A stretch of 38,409 nt of DNA, from the NCBI GenBank assembly GCA_030832065.1, contig JAURJV010000020.1, forward strand, positions 1-38,409, in the 5' to 3' direction. The DNA comes from Rhodoluna sp. (GTDB taxonomy: Bacteria; Actinomycetota; Actinomycetes; Actinomycetales; Microbacteriaceae). The position numbers were made by a program, and so were the translations under genes. Shown here piece after piece: positions 1-10,086 of this stretch. The notes under the pieces are model-generated. The model was given only the letters and a program-made list of their open reading frames with translations. It was not told where the DNA came from and did not search any database. The number at the start of each line of letters is the position of its first letter. Positions within the stretch are counted from its first letter, which is position 1.

Positions 1-959
1 CTCACGATTATTGGCTTCAGAATATCTGTGACTTTGTCCATCACTTCTTTAGGAATAGCCACACCGACAGCCCCAATGTTTGAAGATATCTGATCAGGTG
101 AAGTGGCACCCACGATAGCTCCAGCTACGTTGCTGTTTTGCAGCACCCAAGCAAGTGAGAATTGAGCCATCGTGATACCCAGTTCATCTGCCAGCGGCTT
201 TAGCTGCTGAACGCGAGTTAGCACGTCTTCGGTAAGAAGCTTCTGGATGAAACTATTCACCTTGTCGTTTGCTGCTCTGGAATCCTGCGGAACCGGCTGG
301 CCTGGTAGATACTTACCGGTTAGAACACCCTGTGCCATAGGTGACCAAACGATTTGGCTTACCCCTAATTCTTCACAAGCAGGAATCACCTCTGCTTCGA
401 TAACTCGCCAAATCATTGAGTACTGCGGTTGGCTAGAGATAAGTTGGAAACCCATCTCTTTGGCAAGTTTGTGTCCGGCCCGAATTTGTTCGGCATTCCA
501 TTCCGAAACTCCGATGTATAGAGCTTTTCCTTGGCGAACTATATCTGCGAAAGCCTGCATGGTCTCTTCCAAAGAGGTTTCCACGTCATAGCGGTGAGCT
601 TGATAGAGATCAACGTAATCCATTTGTAAACGCTTGAGCGAGCCATTGATTGACTCCATGATGTGTTTTCTTGACAGACCGGTATCGTTTGGCATGCGCT
701 CAGCTACCGGCCAATAAACCTTGGTAAATACTTCAATGCCTTCGCGACGTTGCCCTTTTAGTGCTTCACCTAAAACAACTTCGGCGGCCTGGTTCGCGTA
801 GACGTCCGCAGTATCAAAGGAAGTAATTCCTCCGTCGAGTGCTGCGTGAACAGTAGAGATTGCGCGGTCATTCTCTATTTGGCTGGCGTGAGTTAGCCAG
901 TTTCCATAGATCAGTTCACTTACTTTAAAGCCGCTGTTACCTAGATATCTGTATTTCAT
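1..959 (-). CDS. Aldo/keto reductase (KCNAB/YghZ-like), C-terminus truncated by window edge
   Basis: Hand translation of the reverse complement from ATG at 959: MKYRYLGNSGFKVSELIYGNWLTHASQIENDRAISTVHAALDGGITSFDTADVYANQAAEVVLGEAL...MDYVDLYQAHRYD...; open to position 1. AKR motifs GG(I)TSFDTADVY and DLYQAHR. Confidence 0.9.
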   Translation of the reverse strand, partial: MKYRYLGNSGFKVSELIYGNWLTHASQIENDRAISTVHAALDGGITSFDTADVYANQAAEVVLGEALKGQRREGIEVFTKVYWPVAERMPNDTGLSRKHIMESINGSLKRLQMDYVDLYQAHRYDVETSLEETMQAFADIVRQGKALYIGVSEWNAEQIRAGHKLAKEMGFQLISSQPQYSMIWRVIEAEVIPACEELGVSQIVWSPMAQGVLTGKYLPGQPVPQDSRAANDKVNSFIQKLLTEDVLTRVQQLKPLADELGITMAQFSLAWVLQNSNVAGAIVGATSPDQISSNIGAVGVAIPKEVMDKVTDILKPIIV

Positions 960-979
960 CGGAGCTCCGTTTCTTGTTT

Positions 980-2371
980 TTAGAGAGTCATCAGCTGGCG
1001 GGTTAGGTCTGAAATTCTATCGTTTAGCCGAGGCACCCAAGCCTCTTGTTCTGGCTTCATCAAGACGCTCCTAAGAATTCTTGCCTGCTGAGCATCTTCG
1101 CTAATGGTAAATCCGCGTGCTTTTAGCTGATATGGCTTCACTACATAGGTAGCGATATGTATTTGCTCTTCTCGCGAGCATTTGGCTAGATCAACTAAAA
1201 GAGAATGCGAGATATCATCCAGCTTGGACATCGAGCCGACCCTTGGCAGGTAGGTCAAGATATCCAGCTCAGGCTTTTGATAAGCCTGCAAGACGTCAGA
1301 GCTTTCCAGGAGTTCAAACCAATTCGATGCTGCATTTCGGGTTGGAATCAAGGCAGCTCCCAGGCCCTGCTCAGTCAACGGGAATAATTTTAGAGTTGCC
1401 CATATTGCTGCCGCTGATGCTCCGGCTCTTGAGCACTCCAATTGAATTTCACCGAAGTGTAGATCTTCTGAGATGAAATAGGTGTATGGAGAGTCGTGCT
1501 TGTAGAACTTTCCGATACTGAGGTCTTTGAAGAAAACTGCTCCACTACCATAGGGCTGCAGTCCGTGTTTGTGGGGGTCAACCACAATAGAGTCAGCGTC
1601 CTTGAGGGCCGAATAGTGTCTTGCTGTTTCCGGGGCTAGGTGATTCTCTGCTATCAGTTTGAAGAAGCCTCCGTAGGCGGTATCAACGTGGATTCTGACG
1701 CCATACTCCTTAGCCAGCTCTACGATGTCCGCGAGTGGGTCTACGGCACCAAGACCTGTGGTTCCCAAGGTTACTACAACTGTTCCGATTTCGCCGGTCT
1801 TCAGCTCTTGCTCCAGTGCGTCCAGATCCATTCGACCAGTTGCATCGGTTGGAATTGAAACATTGGTGGTTCCAAGAACTTCTGACATTCTCGAATGCGT
1901 GTAGTGGGCATCGGCAGAGTGGGCGATTTTCTTATTTGGTTCTAGCTCTCTTGCCACCCAGAGTGCTTCTAGGTTCGCTGTCGTTCCACTCCAAGTGAGG
2001 TGGCCTAAAAACTCTTCCGGGTATTCAAACATCGCAGCCATCTGCTTGAGAACTTCTCGTTCCATCACCGTAGTTGCAGGGGAGGCGTCGATTGAGTGAT
2101 TATTTGGATTAATCATCATCGTGGCAAGGTATGCAGCCACTGCAACCGGATGCGGTGCTTTAAGCATTTGCGCTGCGTAGCTGGGGTGAAAGTAAGGAAA
2201 ATTGTCTTCTAGACGTTCAGTCAATTCTTTTAGGACTGCCGCAGCTTTAGCTTGGTCAGATCTAAGACTTGGATGAACCTCATAGGCAGGGTAGCTGTCT
2301 TTGAGTTCCTCTATTGCGTTGACCACTTGATCTACCAGGCTCGGTAAATGCAAGCCATTTTGTTCTGCCAC
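980..2371 (-). CDS. Pyridoxal-dependent decarboxylase (group II amino-acid decarboxylase family); substrate not determinable
   Basis: 463 aa; VHVDTAYGGFF and PLP-lysine motif DPHKHGLQPYGSG typical of the PF00282 family. Confidence 0.88.
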   Translation of the reverse strand: MAEQNGLHLPSLVDQVVNAIEELKDSYPAYEVHPSLRSDQAKAAAVLKELTERLEDNFPYFHPSYAAQMLKAPHPVAVAAYLATMMINPNNHSIDASPATTVMEREVLKQMAAMFEYPEEFLGHLTWSGTTANLEALWVARELEPNKKIAHSADAHYTHSRMSEVLGTTNVSIPTDATGRMDLDALEQELKTGEIGTVVVTLGTTGLGAVDPLADIVELAKEYGVRIHVDTAYGGFFKLIAENHLAPETARHYSALKDADSIVVDPHKHGLQPYGSGAVFFKDLSIGKFYKHDSPYTYFISEDLHFGEIQLECSRAGASAAAIWATLKLFPLTEQGLGAALIPTRNAASNWFELLESSDVLQAYQKPELDILTYLPRVGSMSKLDDISHSLLVDLAKCSREEQIHIATYVVKPYQLKARGFTISEDAQQARILRSVLMKPEQEAWVPRLNDRISDLTRQLMTL

Positions 2372-2401
2372 AGTTAACTCCTTTGTGAACTTGGCTAGTT
2401 G

Positions 2402-2953
2402 TTATTTCTTTACTGATCGACGCTTATTTGGTTTAGGAATTCTAAGTGGACGTGGCTGCATGCCGCGCATCAGAATGTAGAACCAAGTTCCTTTCTGAAT
2501 GACCACGTCAGTGCCCATTTTCTCTCGGATACGTTTTCTCGCTACTGAGTTAAGCCAGGTCACTTCAAGACAACAAATACCAAGAACACCAAACATAATG
2601 AAAGTGATAATGCTTTGATTTTCTACTGAAGTCATATTTGAGAAAAGTAGAAAGACGATCATTATGAGCAGCAGTCCCTCGATAAAGGTGAATCTGTTGT
2701 CCAAGACCTCACGAACTATCTTTCGCTGTGGTCCACGATCTCTTCCCAAAAGGTAACGTTCGTCACCGGCCAACATCGCTGCTCTTTGCTGTTTGCGCTG
2801 TTCAGCTTGACGAGCTCTAGCCGCTGCCACAGCTTCTTTGCTTCTGTTTCCAACTATCGGTTTGATGTTGGCGGCTTCCCGCTCTTTACGCTTCGGGGTT
2901 GGCCGACCCTTGCCGGTTGGTTTCAGATTGGAATCTTTTTCGTTCTCGGTCAT
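2402..2953 (-). CDS. DUF3043-family membrane protein
   Basis: 183 aa; basic N-terminus KGRPTPKRKEREAAN, then AGDERYLLGRDRGPQRKIVREVLDNRF and two hydrophobic segments, resembling DUF3043. Confidence 0.75.
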   Translation of the reverse strand: MTENEKDSNLKPTGKGRPTPKRKEREAANIKPIVGNRSKEAVAAARARQAEQRKQQRAAMLAGDERYLLGRDRGPQRKIVREVLDNRFTFIEGLLLIMIVFLLFSNMTSVENQSIITFIMFGVLGICCLEVTWLNSVARKRIREKMGTDVVIQKGTWFYILMRGMQPRPLRIPKPNKRRSVKK

Positions 2954-2996
2954 GAATTTCCTAAGTTTTTAGCAATCAGTGAATTAGATTACTCTC

Positions 2997-4424
2997 ATGA
3001 CATTCTCGCCCACTCCAGCAAGTTCAGTTCACATGACACCCAATCAAGACTTGATTGACCAGGCCAAAAACCTGATTGAGTCTGATTTTCCCGCTAAGTT
3101 GGCCACACTTGGCCAACTGGTGCGAATCCCCGGCATAGCTTGGGACGCCTTCGATGCTAATGAACTGGAGCGAAGCGCTGAGGCGGTTGCCGAGCTTTTC
3201 CGTAAATCCGGAGTTTTTGACCAGGTGGAGATAAAGTGGGCATCCTTTGAGGGTGTGCCGGGTGCTCCGGCGGTTTTGGCCTCCAGACAGGCGAAAAACG
3301 GTAAACCACATGTGCTTTTGTATGCTCACCACGACGTCCAGCCACCAGGGGATGAAGACCTATGGCTCAGCCCCGCCTTTGAGCCAACTGCTCGGGATGG
3401 CCGTATTTACGGGCGTGGGGCCGCTGATGACAAGGCCGGTGTGATTACCCATTTGGCCGCTGTAGAGGCGCTGAAGAGCCTGATAGGTGAGGATTTTGAC
3501 CTGGGAATCTCTATCTTCATCGAGGGCGAGGAAGAGGCTGGATCTAGGACTTTTAGGGCCTTCTTGGATGAAAACAGGGACAAATTGGCCGCTGATGCCA
3601 TCATCGTTGCGGATTCAATGAACTGGTCACCGGAGATTCCGGCCCTAACAGTAAGTCTTCGCGGGGTTGTGGCTATTGATTTTGAAGTCAGGACTATGGA
3701 ACATGCTGTCCACTCGGGGATGTTCGGTGGGGCAATACCAGATGCCATGATTCCTATGATCAAAGTCCTAGCTTCTCTGCATGACGATAAGGGAAATGTG
3801 GCAGTGAAAGGCCTAAAAACCTACAAATTTGAGGACCTGCCTTACACCGATGCAAACCTAAGGCAGGACAGCAGTCTGCTGCCAGAGGTTAGCCAGATTG
3901 GCGATGGTGGGCTGATGGACAGACTCTGGGGTAAACCTGCCCTAACTGTGATCGGCTTAGATGCTCCATCCGTTGCCAAGTCTTCAAATACACTTATGCC
4001 TTCGGCTCGTGCCGCTATCAGCATGAGAATTGCTCCAGGGCAGGATCCAAACGAAGCGTTGGAGGCCTTGAAAGCTCACCTGACTGAAAATGTCCCTTTT
4101 GGAGCGGTTATCGAATTCGGTAAATCCGAGACTGGTAAACCATTTATGGCAGAAACCTCAGGTTGGGCAGCTCAACTTGCCAAAAACAGTTTGGCCGCGG
4201 CCTTTGGCAACCCAGCTGTTGATATCGGTATCGGAGGTTCAATTCCATTTATTGCTGACCTAACAGAGGTTTTCCCAGATGCTCAAATCTTGGTTACCGG
4301 TGTTGAGGACGCAGACTCAAGGGCCCACAGTCCAAATGAGTCCATTCACTTAGTTGGCCTGAAAAACGCCATGGTGGCAGAAGCTCTATTCCTATTGAGC
4401 TGCAACCAATTAGTCAAAGAGTAG
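2997..4424 (+). CDS. M20 family dipeptidase/metallopeptidase
   Basis: VLLYAHHDVQPPGDEDLW, GRGAADDKAG and EGEEEAGS metal-binding motifs; start may be 3033 (MTPNQDL) rather than 2997. Confidence 0.92.
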   Translation: MTFSPTPASSVHMTPNQDLIDQAKNLIESDFPAKLATLGQLVRIPGIAWDAFDANELERSAEAVAELFRKSGVFDQVEIKWASFEGVPGAPAVLASRQAKNGKPHVLLYAHHDVQPPGDEDLWLSPAFEPTARDGRIYGRGAADDKAGVITHLAAVEALKSLIGEDFDLGISIFIEGEEEAGSRTFRAFLDENRDKLAADAIIVADSMNWSPEIPALTVSLRGVVAIDFEVRTMEHAVHSGMFGGAIPDAMIPMIKVLASLHDDKGNVAVKGLKTYKFEDLPYTDANLRQDSSLLPEVSQIGDGGLMDRLWGKPALTVIGLDAPSVAKSSNTLMPSARAAISMRIAPGQDPNEALEALKAHLTENVPFGAVIEFGKSETGKPFMAETSGWAAQLAKNSLAAAFGNPAVDIGIGGSIPFIADLTEVFPDAQILVTGVEDADSRAHSPNESIHLVGLKNAMVAEALFLLSCNQLVKE

Positions 4425-4454
4425 TTAGAATAAGAGGGAAAGTAAGGAGCTCAA

Positions 4455-4817
4455 ATGACCCAGACTATGCAACTAGGTTTGATTGTTACTGAAGCGGCAA
4501 AAACCGAACTAAAGCGTCACCTTGAAGCTGTTGATCAGGCTGACCTAAAGCCAGGGGAGAAGCTTCGAGTCAGAATTGAGGTCGTGGTAGGCGGTTGTGC
4601 TGGATTTAAGCACCTACCTACAGTTCTAGACCCTGAACTTCGTGAAGGTGACATCGTCAGAGATTACGATGGCATCGAGTTCGTTGCCGATTCAAACACC
4701 GTGCCATTTATCGAAGGTGCAACCTTCGACTTCATCGACACTTTTGAGCAGAGAGCTTTCAAGATTGATAACCCTAATGCTCAGGGTTCATGTGCCTGTG
4801 GATCTTCATTTGGATAA
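4455..4817 (+). CDS. erpA: HesB/IscA/ErpA-type iron-sulfur cluster insertion protein
   Basis: 120 aa with GGCAGFKH and C-terminal GSCACGSSFG cysteine motif. Confidence 0.85.
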   Translation: MTQTMQLGLIVTEAAKTELKRHLEAVDQADLKPGEKLRVRIEVVVGGCAGFKHLPTVLDPELREGDIVRDYDGIEFVADSNTVPFIEGATFDFIDTFEQRAFKIDNPNAQGSCACGSSFG

Positions 4818-4834
4818 ATCTGTTTTCTAATTTG

Positions 4835-4857
4835 GCCTGCCTTCGGGCAGGCTTTTT
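4835..4857 (+). terminator. Intrinsic terminator downstream of erpA-like gene
   Basis: GCCTGCC-TTCG-GGCAGGC followed by TTTTTT; 7-bp GC-rich stem capped by a C(UUCG)G tetraloop. Confidence 0.9.
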
Positions 4858-4953
4858 TAGTTAAAACCCTTGATTTTATGGGGTAAATGGGGGCTTTCGG
4901 TCTCTCGAGTGAATAGACTAGAAGCGTAAAGAAACACTATTGAAGGGTCGATT

Positions 4954-5817
4954 GTGCCTCGTAAGCCTCGATTTAAATGGGCTATTTTGCCTGTATTCGC
5001 AGTATTGGTAGCCAGCCTAAGTGGCTGTAGTTCAGAGCAATTCTCTAGAGGCTTCCTACCAGGTGCCCCTGGTGTCACCAACCAAACCGACCGGATCGTA
5101 AACCTTTGGAATGTTTCTTGGATAGTGCTTTGGATCGTGGGAATCATAGCTTGGGGCCTTATGTTTTGGGCGATTATCGTCTACCGTCGCCGCAAGGGTG
5201 ACCGTGAAATCCCGCCTCAGCTTCGATACAACATGCCAATCGAGACTCTATTTACCGTTGTCCCATTCATTTTGGTGATTGGCTTTTTTGTTCAAACCAC
5301 AGTCGATATGAACGAAATCGAAAAGAAGGTCGACAGCGAATATCGCATTGAAGTTATTGGTAAGCAATGGTCGTGGGACTTCAACTACACAAACGACAAT
5401 GTTTATGACAGTGGTCTGCAACTACCTGAAAACCAGAGCGAAGCAGAACTTCCAGTTCTTTACTTACCGGTGAATAAGACAGTCGAAATCGACTTGGTTT
5501 CAAGAGACGTAATCCACTCTTTCTGGGTTATTGACTTCCTCTACAAGAAAGATGTTTTCCCAGGTTTTGTAAACAAAATGTACATAACACCTCAGGTTAT
5601 TGGCGATTACAAAGGTAAGTGCGCCGAGCTTTGTGGTGAGTATCACTCCGCCATGCTTTTCAATGTCAAGGTAGTTTCCGAAGCAGATTACAAGGCCCAC
5701 ATGGCAAAGCTTGAGGCACTTGGATACAAGGGGCAACTTACAGCTGACCCGAATGACCCAGACAATTTGAACCGCAATAACAATCTTCCAGGCGACGACC
5801 CAGAAATCAGAGGCTAA
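4954..5817 (+). CDS. ctaC: Cytochrome c oxidase subunit II, predicted lipoprotein
   Basis: GTG start; lipobox-like ASLSGC; CuA motif [12 protein letters not shown]; two N-terminal TM regions. Confidence 0.95.
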   Translation: MPRKPRFKWAILPVFAVLVASLSGCSSEQFSRGFLPGAPGVTNQTDRIVNLWNVSWIVLWIVGIIAWGLMFWAIIVYRRRKGDREIPPQLRYNMPIETLFTVVPFILVIGFFVQTTVDMNEIEKKVDSEYRIEVIGKQWSWDFNYTNDNVYDSGLQLPENQSEAELPVLYLPVNKTVEIDLVSRDVIHSFWVIDFLYKKDVFPGFVNKMYITPQVIGDYKGKCAELCGEYHSAMLFNVKVVSEADYKAHMAKLEALGYKGQLTADPNDPDNLNRNNNLPGDDPEIRG

Positions 5818-5819
5818 TC

Positions 5820-7469
5820 ATGATTACTACTGCAAAGAAATCTCGGGGACGCATAATTGTTGATTGGGTTACTACAACCGATCACAAGAAAATCGGTTAC
5901 CTGTATCTAATCACTTCAGTTATTTACTTCATGATCGCCGGTGTTATGGCGTTGGTTATTCGAGCACAGCTTGCTATGCCTGGCTTGACCATCGTCGAAA
6001 CTAAAGAGCAATACAACCAGCTCTTCACCATGCATGGAACCATCATGCTCCTGATGTTTGCAACCCCGCTTTTCGCCGGCTTTGCTAACGTTCTGATGCC
6101 GCTTCAGATCGGTGCACCAGATGTTGCATTCCCGAGACTGAACGCGATTGCCTACTGGTTCTACTTCTTCGGTTCGTTTGTAGCGGTTGCTGGTTTCTTT
6201 ACGCCTCAAGGTGCAGCTGGTTTTGGTTGGTTTGCATATGCGCCATTATCCAATACGACCTTCTCGCCAGGGCTTGGAGGTGACCTGTGGGTATTTGGTT
6301 TGGCTCTTTCAGGTTTCGGAACCATCATGGGTGGTGTTAACTTCATCACTACCATCGTGACGATGCGTGCTCCTGGTATGACAATGTTCCGCATGCCGAT
6401 CTTCACTTGGAACACTTTGGTAACCTCCATTCTGGTTATCATGTGTTTCCCACCGCTAGCCGCAGCATTGTTTGCTCTAGGTGCGGACCGTAAGTTTGGT
6501 GCTCACATTTTCGATCCAGCTAACGGTGGCCCGATGCTCTGGCAGCACCTGTTCTGGTTCTTCGGTCACCCAGAGGTTTACATTCTTGCATTGCCATTCT
6601 TTGGAATAGTTTCCGAAATCTTCCCAGTGTTTAGCCGCAAGCCAATCTTCGGTTACCGCACTTTGGTTTACGCGACCATCGCAATTGCAGCACTGTCCAT
6701 GACAGTTTGGGCTCACCACATGTATGTCACTGGTTCAGTTCTGCTGCCGTTCTTTGCCTTTACAACAATGTTGATTGCAGTTCCAACCGGAGTGAAGATA
6801 TTTAACTGGATTGGAACTATGTGGCGGGGATCGGTAACTTTTGAGACCCCGATGATCTTCTCACTTGGATTCTTGACCACCTTCATCTTCGGAGGACTTA
6901 CCGGAGTCATCTTGGCTTCACCGGCCCTTGATTTTCACCTGAGTGACAGCTACTTCGTAGTTGCCCACTTCCACTACGTTGTGTTTGGAACCGTTGTGTT
7001 TGCAATGTTCGCTGGTTTCTACTTCTGGTGGCCGAAGATGACCGGAAAGATGCTCAATGAGCGTCTAGGCAAAATCCACTTCTGGCTACTCTTTGTTGGT
7101 TTCCACGTCACATTCCTGATTCAGCACTGGCTAGGTGTAATTGGTATGCCACGTCGTTACTACAGCTACTTGGAGAGTGATGGCTTCACCTGGATGAACC
7201 AGATTTCAACAGTTGGGTCAATCCTGCTTGGTCTTTCCATGATTCCGTTCCTTTGGAACGTCTGGATCACCCACCGCAATGGTGTTCGCGTTGAAATGAA
7301 TGACCCTTGGGGTTACGGACGTTCACTGGAGTGGGCTACTGCTTCACCGGTACCACGTCACAACTTCACTTCTATTCCGCGAATCAGAAGCGAATCACCA
7401 GCTTTCGATCTGAACCATCCGGAGTATGCCTCACCTGAAGCCAAAGCATCGGCGAAAGAGCGAGCGTAA
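5820..7469 (+). CDS. ctaD: Cytochrome c oxidase subunit I
   Basis: 549 aa; [24 protein letters not shown] and HFHYVVFG motifs. Confidence 0.97.
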   Translation: MITTAKKSRGRIIVDWVTTTDHKKIGYLYLITSVIYFMIAGVMALVIRAQLAMPGLTIVETKEQYNQLFTMHGTIMLLMFATPLFAGFANVLMPLQIGAPDVAFPRLNAIAYWFYFFGSFVAVAGFFTPQGAAGFGWFAYAPLSNTTFSPGLGGDLWVFGLALSGFGTIMGGVNFITTIVTMRAPGMTMFRMPIFTWNTLVTSILVIMCFPPLAAALFALGADRKFGAHIFDPANGGPMLWQHLFWFFGHPEVYILALPFFGIVSEIFPVFSRKPIFGYRTLVYATIAIAALSMTVWAHHMYVTGSVLLPFFAFTTMLIAVPTGVKIFNWIGTMWRGSVTFETPMIFSLGFLTTFIFGGLTGVILASPALDFHLSDSYFVVAHFHYVVFGTVVFAMFAGFYFWWPKMTGKMLNERLGKIHFWLLFVGFHVTFLIQHWLGVIGMPRRYYSYLESDGFTWMNQISTVGSILLGLSMIPFLWNVWITHRNGVRVEMNDPWGYGRSLEWATASPVPRHNFTSIPRIRSESPAFDLNHPEYASPEAKASAKERA

Positions 7470-7478
7470 GGATAGAAA

Positions 7479-7889
7479 TTGAAAACAAATACCAACATAT
7501 TTATTCTGCTGACTGTCTTTTATACAGTTGTCGCTATCGCTTATGCTTACTGGTCCTTTCTTGTTTACGGGGAGATGGAAGTAATCGGTAGTGCGGCTAT
7601 CGCGATGCTGGCGATAATGGGAAGCTTCATCGCTTTCTATTTCGGCAAAACTGCCAGAAACTTTACCGGTCCTGAGGATGTAGCAACAGCCAACATTGAA
7701 GATGGCGAAGCTGAAGTTGGCTTCTATGCACCATGGTCATGGTGGCCTTTTGTTCTAGGTGTTACAGGGGCTTTGTGTTTTACTTCGCTAGCAGTCGGCT
7801 GGTGGTTGTTCATGATTGGTTTCCCACTGGCGATCATCGGCCTGGTTGGTTTCGTATTTGAGCACTCCAGAGGATTGCACGCCCACTAA
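7479..7889 (+). CDS. ctaF: Actinobacterial cytochrome c oxidase subunit IV
   Basis: 136 aa, multiple TM segments, directly after ctaD; TTG start; EVGFYAPWSWWPFVLG typical of CtaF. Confidence 0.88.
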   Translation: MKTNTNIFILLTVFYTVVAIAYAYWSFLVYGEMEVIGSAAIAMLAIMGSFIAFYFGKTARNFTGPEDVATANIEDGEAEVGFYAPWSWWPFVLGVTGALCFTSLAVGWWLFMIGFPLAIIGLVGFVFEHSRGLHAH

Positions 7890-8425
7890 AGGCTGCTAAC
7901 CGCTTTCCTAAAGTTACCAAGTTCGGCTTGATTAGTAATCCGAATCACCTTTAGATCTGGTCTGCTGCTTGCGTATTCCGAGTAACGGACTCGACGTTGC
8001 TGGTGGGATATCCAAGAGAAGAGAATTGGATTTAACTCAGGATCTCTAGAAAGCAAAAATCTCCATTCCTCCTGGTTTCCTGACCAAAGCTTCTCCCGAA
8101 AAATTACTCGCCTAAGTGAACGTCTTAATATGCGACTAAACACCCTAAGTCTGGGGAGGTCAAGCAACACCAACGTATCGCCAGCTACCGGTTCAATGTT
8201 TTTGCCTAAGAAGTTGCCATCGATTACGACCCGAGGATTCGCCGCCATCTCTTTATCGATTATGTCTTTGAATTCATTAGGTTCGCGCTTTTGCCAATTT
8301 GGCAGCCAGAGAACAGCATCCATTTCTATGTGGGGGATTGCAAGCTCGTCGGCTATAAATTTTGCCAGGGTTGACTTGCCGGAACCAGAAGTGCCCACCA
8401 CGAAAATGTTGTTCATGATGGGCAC
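7886..8425 (-). CDS. P-loop kinase-like protein (adenylate kinase/FlaR-like fold)
   Basis: FVVGTSGSGKSTLAKFIADEL Walker A; PHIEMDAVLW...VIDGNF. Confidence 0.8.
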   Translation of the reverse strand: MPIMNNIFVVGTSGSGKSTLAKFIADELAIPHIEMDAVLWLPNWQKREPNEFKDIIDKEMAANPRVVIDGNFLGKNIEPVAGDTLVLLDLPRLRVFSRILRRSLRRVIFREKLWSGNQEEWRFLLSRDPELNPILFSWISHQQRRVRYSEYASSRPDLKVIRITNQAELGNFRKAVSSL

Positions 8426-8442
8426 TTCCTTGAATGTTGTTT

Positions 8443-10086
8443 TTACTTGCTAGATTCGATAGCTTTCTGAACCTGCTCTTCAAGTTCGTGAGCGTGGTGA
8501 GCGTTCTCATCGATCTCAGTTTGGGTGGCAGGGGAGATGCGATCCTGGAAATAGAATCTAGAGATTCTAGAGCGCAGTCTCGCACTTAGCGTAATCTTGC
8601 CCTTTGCATTTGGTCTAGGCAGAGTCGGCTCATACTCTTTATAGGCAACTAGCTTGTAGAGGTCATGGCTCTCCAGCGGCTCGTGAACTTCGATGTATTC
8701 ACCGTGAGGAAGACGAACAATTCTGCCTGATTCACGACCGTGAAGGGCAATTTCCCTGTCCTTACGCTGAAGTGAGAGGCAGATTCTCTTGGTCACAATA
8801 AATGCCACAAACGGCAGGATGATTAGAGAAATCTGCATGGCCAGAAGAACCTGGTTCAGCGACATTTTGAAACTGGTTGCGATCAGGTCAGTGCTAGCCC
8901 CGGCCCACAGCACTGCATAGAAGGTAACACCAGCTGCTCCTATTGCGGTTCTTACCGGTGCATTTCTTGGGCGATCCAGAACGTGGTGTTCACGCTTGTC
9001 TCCGGTAACCCAGTTCTCAAAGAATGGATATAAGGCAACGAGAGCTAGGAATACCAAGCTGACCACCAGCGGAAGCAGAATGTTCATCGAGACGGTGTTA
9101 TCGCCGATCATAAATTCAATTCCAGTTGGGGCTAGACGCAGTGCGCCATCAAGCCAACCGATATACCAGTCAGGCTGGGTTCCTGCCGAAACAGGGGATG
9201 GGTCGTAGCCGCCGTAGTTCCAAATCGGGTTGATCGTAAAGAACGAAGAAATCAACATGATGACACCGAAGACGATGAAGAAGAATCCACCAGCCTTGGC
9301 GACGTAAACAGGCATTAGTGGGTAACCAACAACGTTGGTGTCCTTACGGCCTGGACCTGAGTAGTGAGTGTGCTTGTGAACGACCAGCATCACTAGGTGG
9401 ATTGCTAAGAACACCAGAATCAGGGCAGGCACCAACATGATGTGAAGTGAGTAGAGCCTTCCAACGATTGCATGACCTGGGAATTCTCCGCCGAATAGCA
9501 AAGTAGAAACCCAGGTTCCAATCCAAGGAATTCCCTTGATCATTCCATCGATGATTCGAAGGCCGTTACCGGAAAGCAAATCGTCTGGAAGTGAGTAACC
9601 GGTAAAACCAGCAGCCATTCCAAGAACGAAAAGAACGAAACCAACCACCCAGTTCAATTCACGTGGCTTGCGGAAAGCTCCAGTGAAGAATACGCGAAGC
9701 ATGTGTAATCCAGCTGCAGCAACAAACAATAGTGCTGACCAGTGGTGAACCTGACGCATTAATAGACCACCGCGAACTTCAAAGGTTATGTCCAAGCTAG
9801 ATGCGTAGGCGATTGACATATGGGCACCCTTGAGGGGCGCGTAAACACCGTCATAGACGACCTGAGTCATTGAAGGCTGGAAGAAGAAGGTTAGGAAAGT
9901 TCCAGATAGAAGAAGAACCAGGAAGGAGTAAAGTGCAACTTCACCGAGCATGAATGACCAGTGGTCAGGGAAGATTTTACGCCCAAATTCCTTTAGCACG
10001 CCGCCAACACCTAGTCGGTCATCGACGTAGGTTGCAGTTCCAGCTAAGAACCCGTTTTTCTTTTTTGAAGTAGTTGCGTTACTCAA
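8443..10086 (-). CDS. qcrB: Cytochrome bc1 complex cytochrome b subunit
   Basis: 547 aa; RQVHHWSALLFVAAAGLHMLRVFFTGAFRKPRE, TGYSLPDDLLSG, NPIWNYGGYDPS. Confidence 0.97.
   Translation of the reverse strand: MSNATTSKKKNGFLAGTATYVDDRLGVGGVLKEFGRKIFPDHWSFMLGEVALYSFLVLLLSGTFLTFFFQPSMTQVVYDGVYAPLKGAHMSIAYASSLDITFEVRGGLLMRQVHHWSALLFVAAAGLHMLRVFFTGAFRKPRELNWVVGFVLFVLGMAAGFTGYSLPDDLLSGNGLRIIDGMIKGIPWIGTWVSTLLFGGEFPGHAIVGRLYSLHIMLVPALILVFLAIHLVMLVVHKHTHYSGPGRKDTNVVGYPLMPVYVAKAGGFFFIVFGVIMLISSFFTINPIWNYGGYDPSPVSAGTQPDWYIGWLDGALRLAPTGIEFMIGDNTVSMNILLPLVVSLVFLALVALYPFFENWVTGDKREHHVLDRPRNAPVRTAIGAAGVTFYAVLWAGASTDLIATSFKMSLNQVLLAMQISLIILPFVAFIVTKRICLSLQRKDREIALHGRESGRIVRLPHGEYIEVHEPLESHDLYKLVAYKEYEPTLPRPNAKGKITLSARLRSRISRFYFQDRISPATQTEIDENAHHAHELEEQVQKAIESSK

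Noticed and set aside
247-591. 114-aa plus-strand ORF at the left edge
   Set aside because: Antisense to the aldo/keto reductase reading frame (1-959 minus), which has clear family motifs.
3407-3763. 118-aa minus-strand ORF antisense to the M20 peptidase
   Set aside because: Lies entirely within a well-supported CDS on the other strand, with low-complexity Ser/Ala/Ile composition typical of antisense frames; no recognisable domain.
5916-6910. Chain of minus-strand ORFs (97, 78, 80, 65 aa) antisense to ctaD
   Set aside because: Shadow ORFs of a strongly conserved gene; no motifs or plausible starts.
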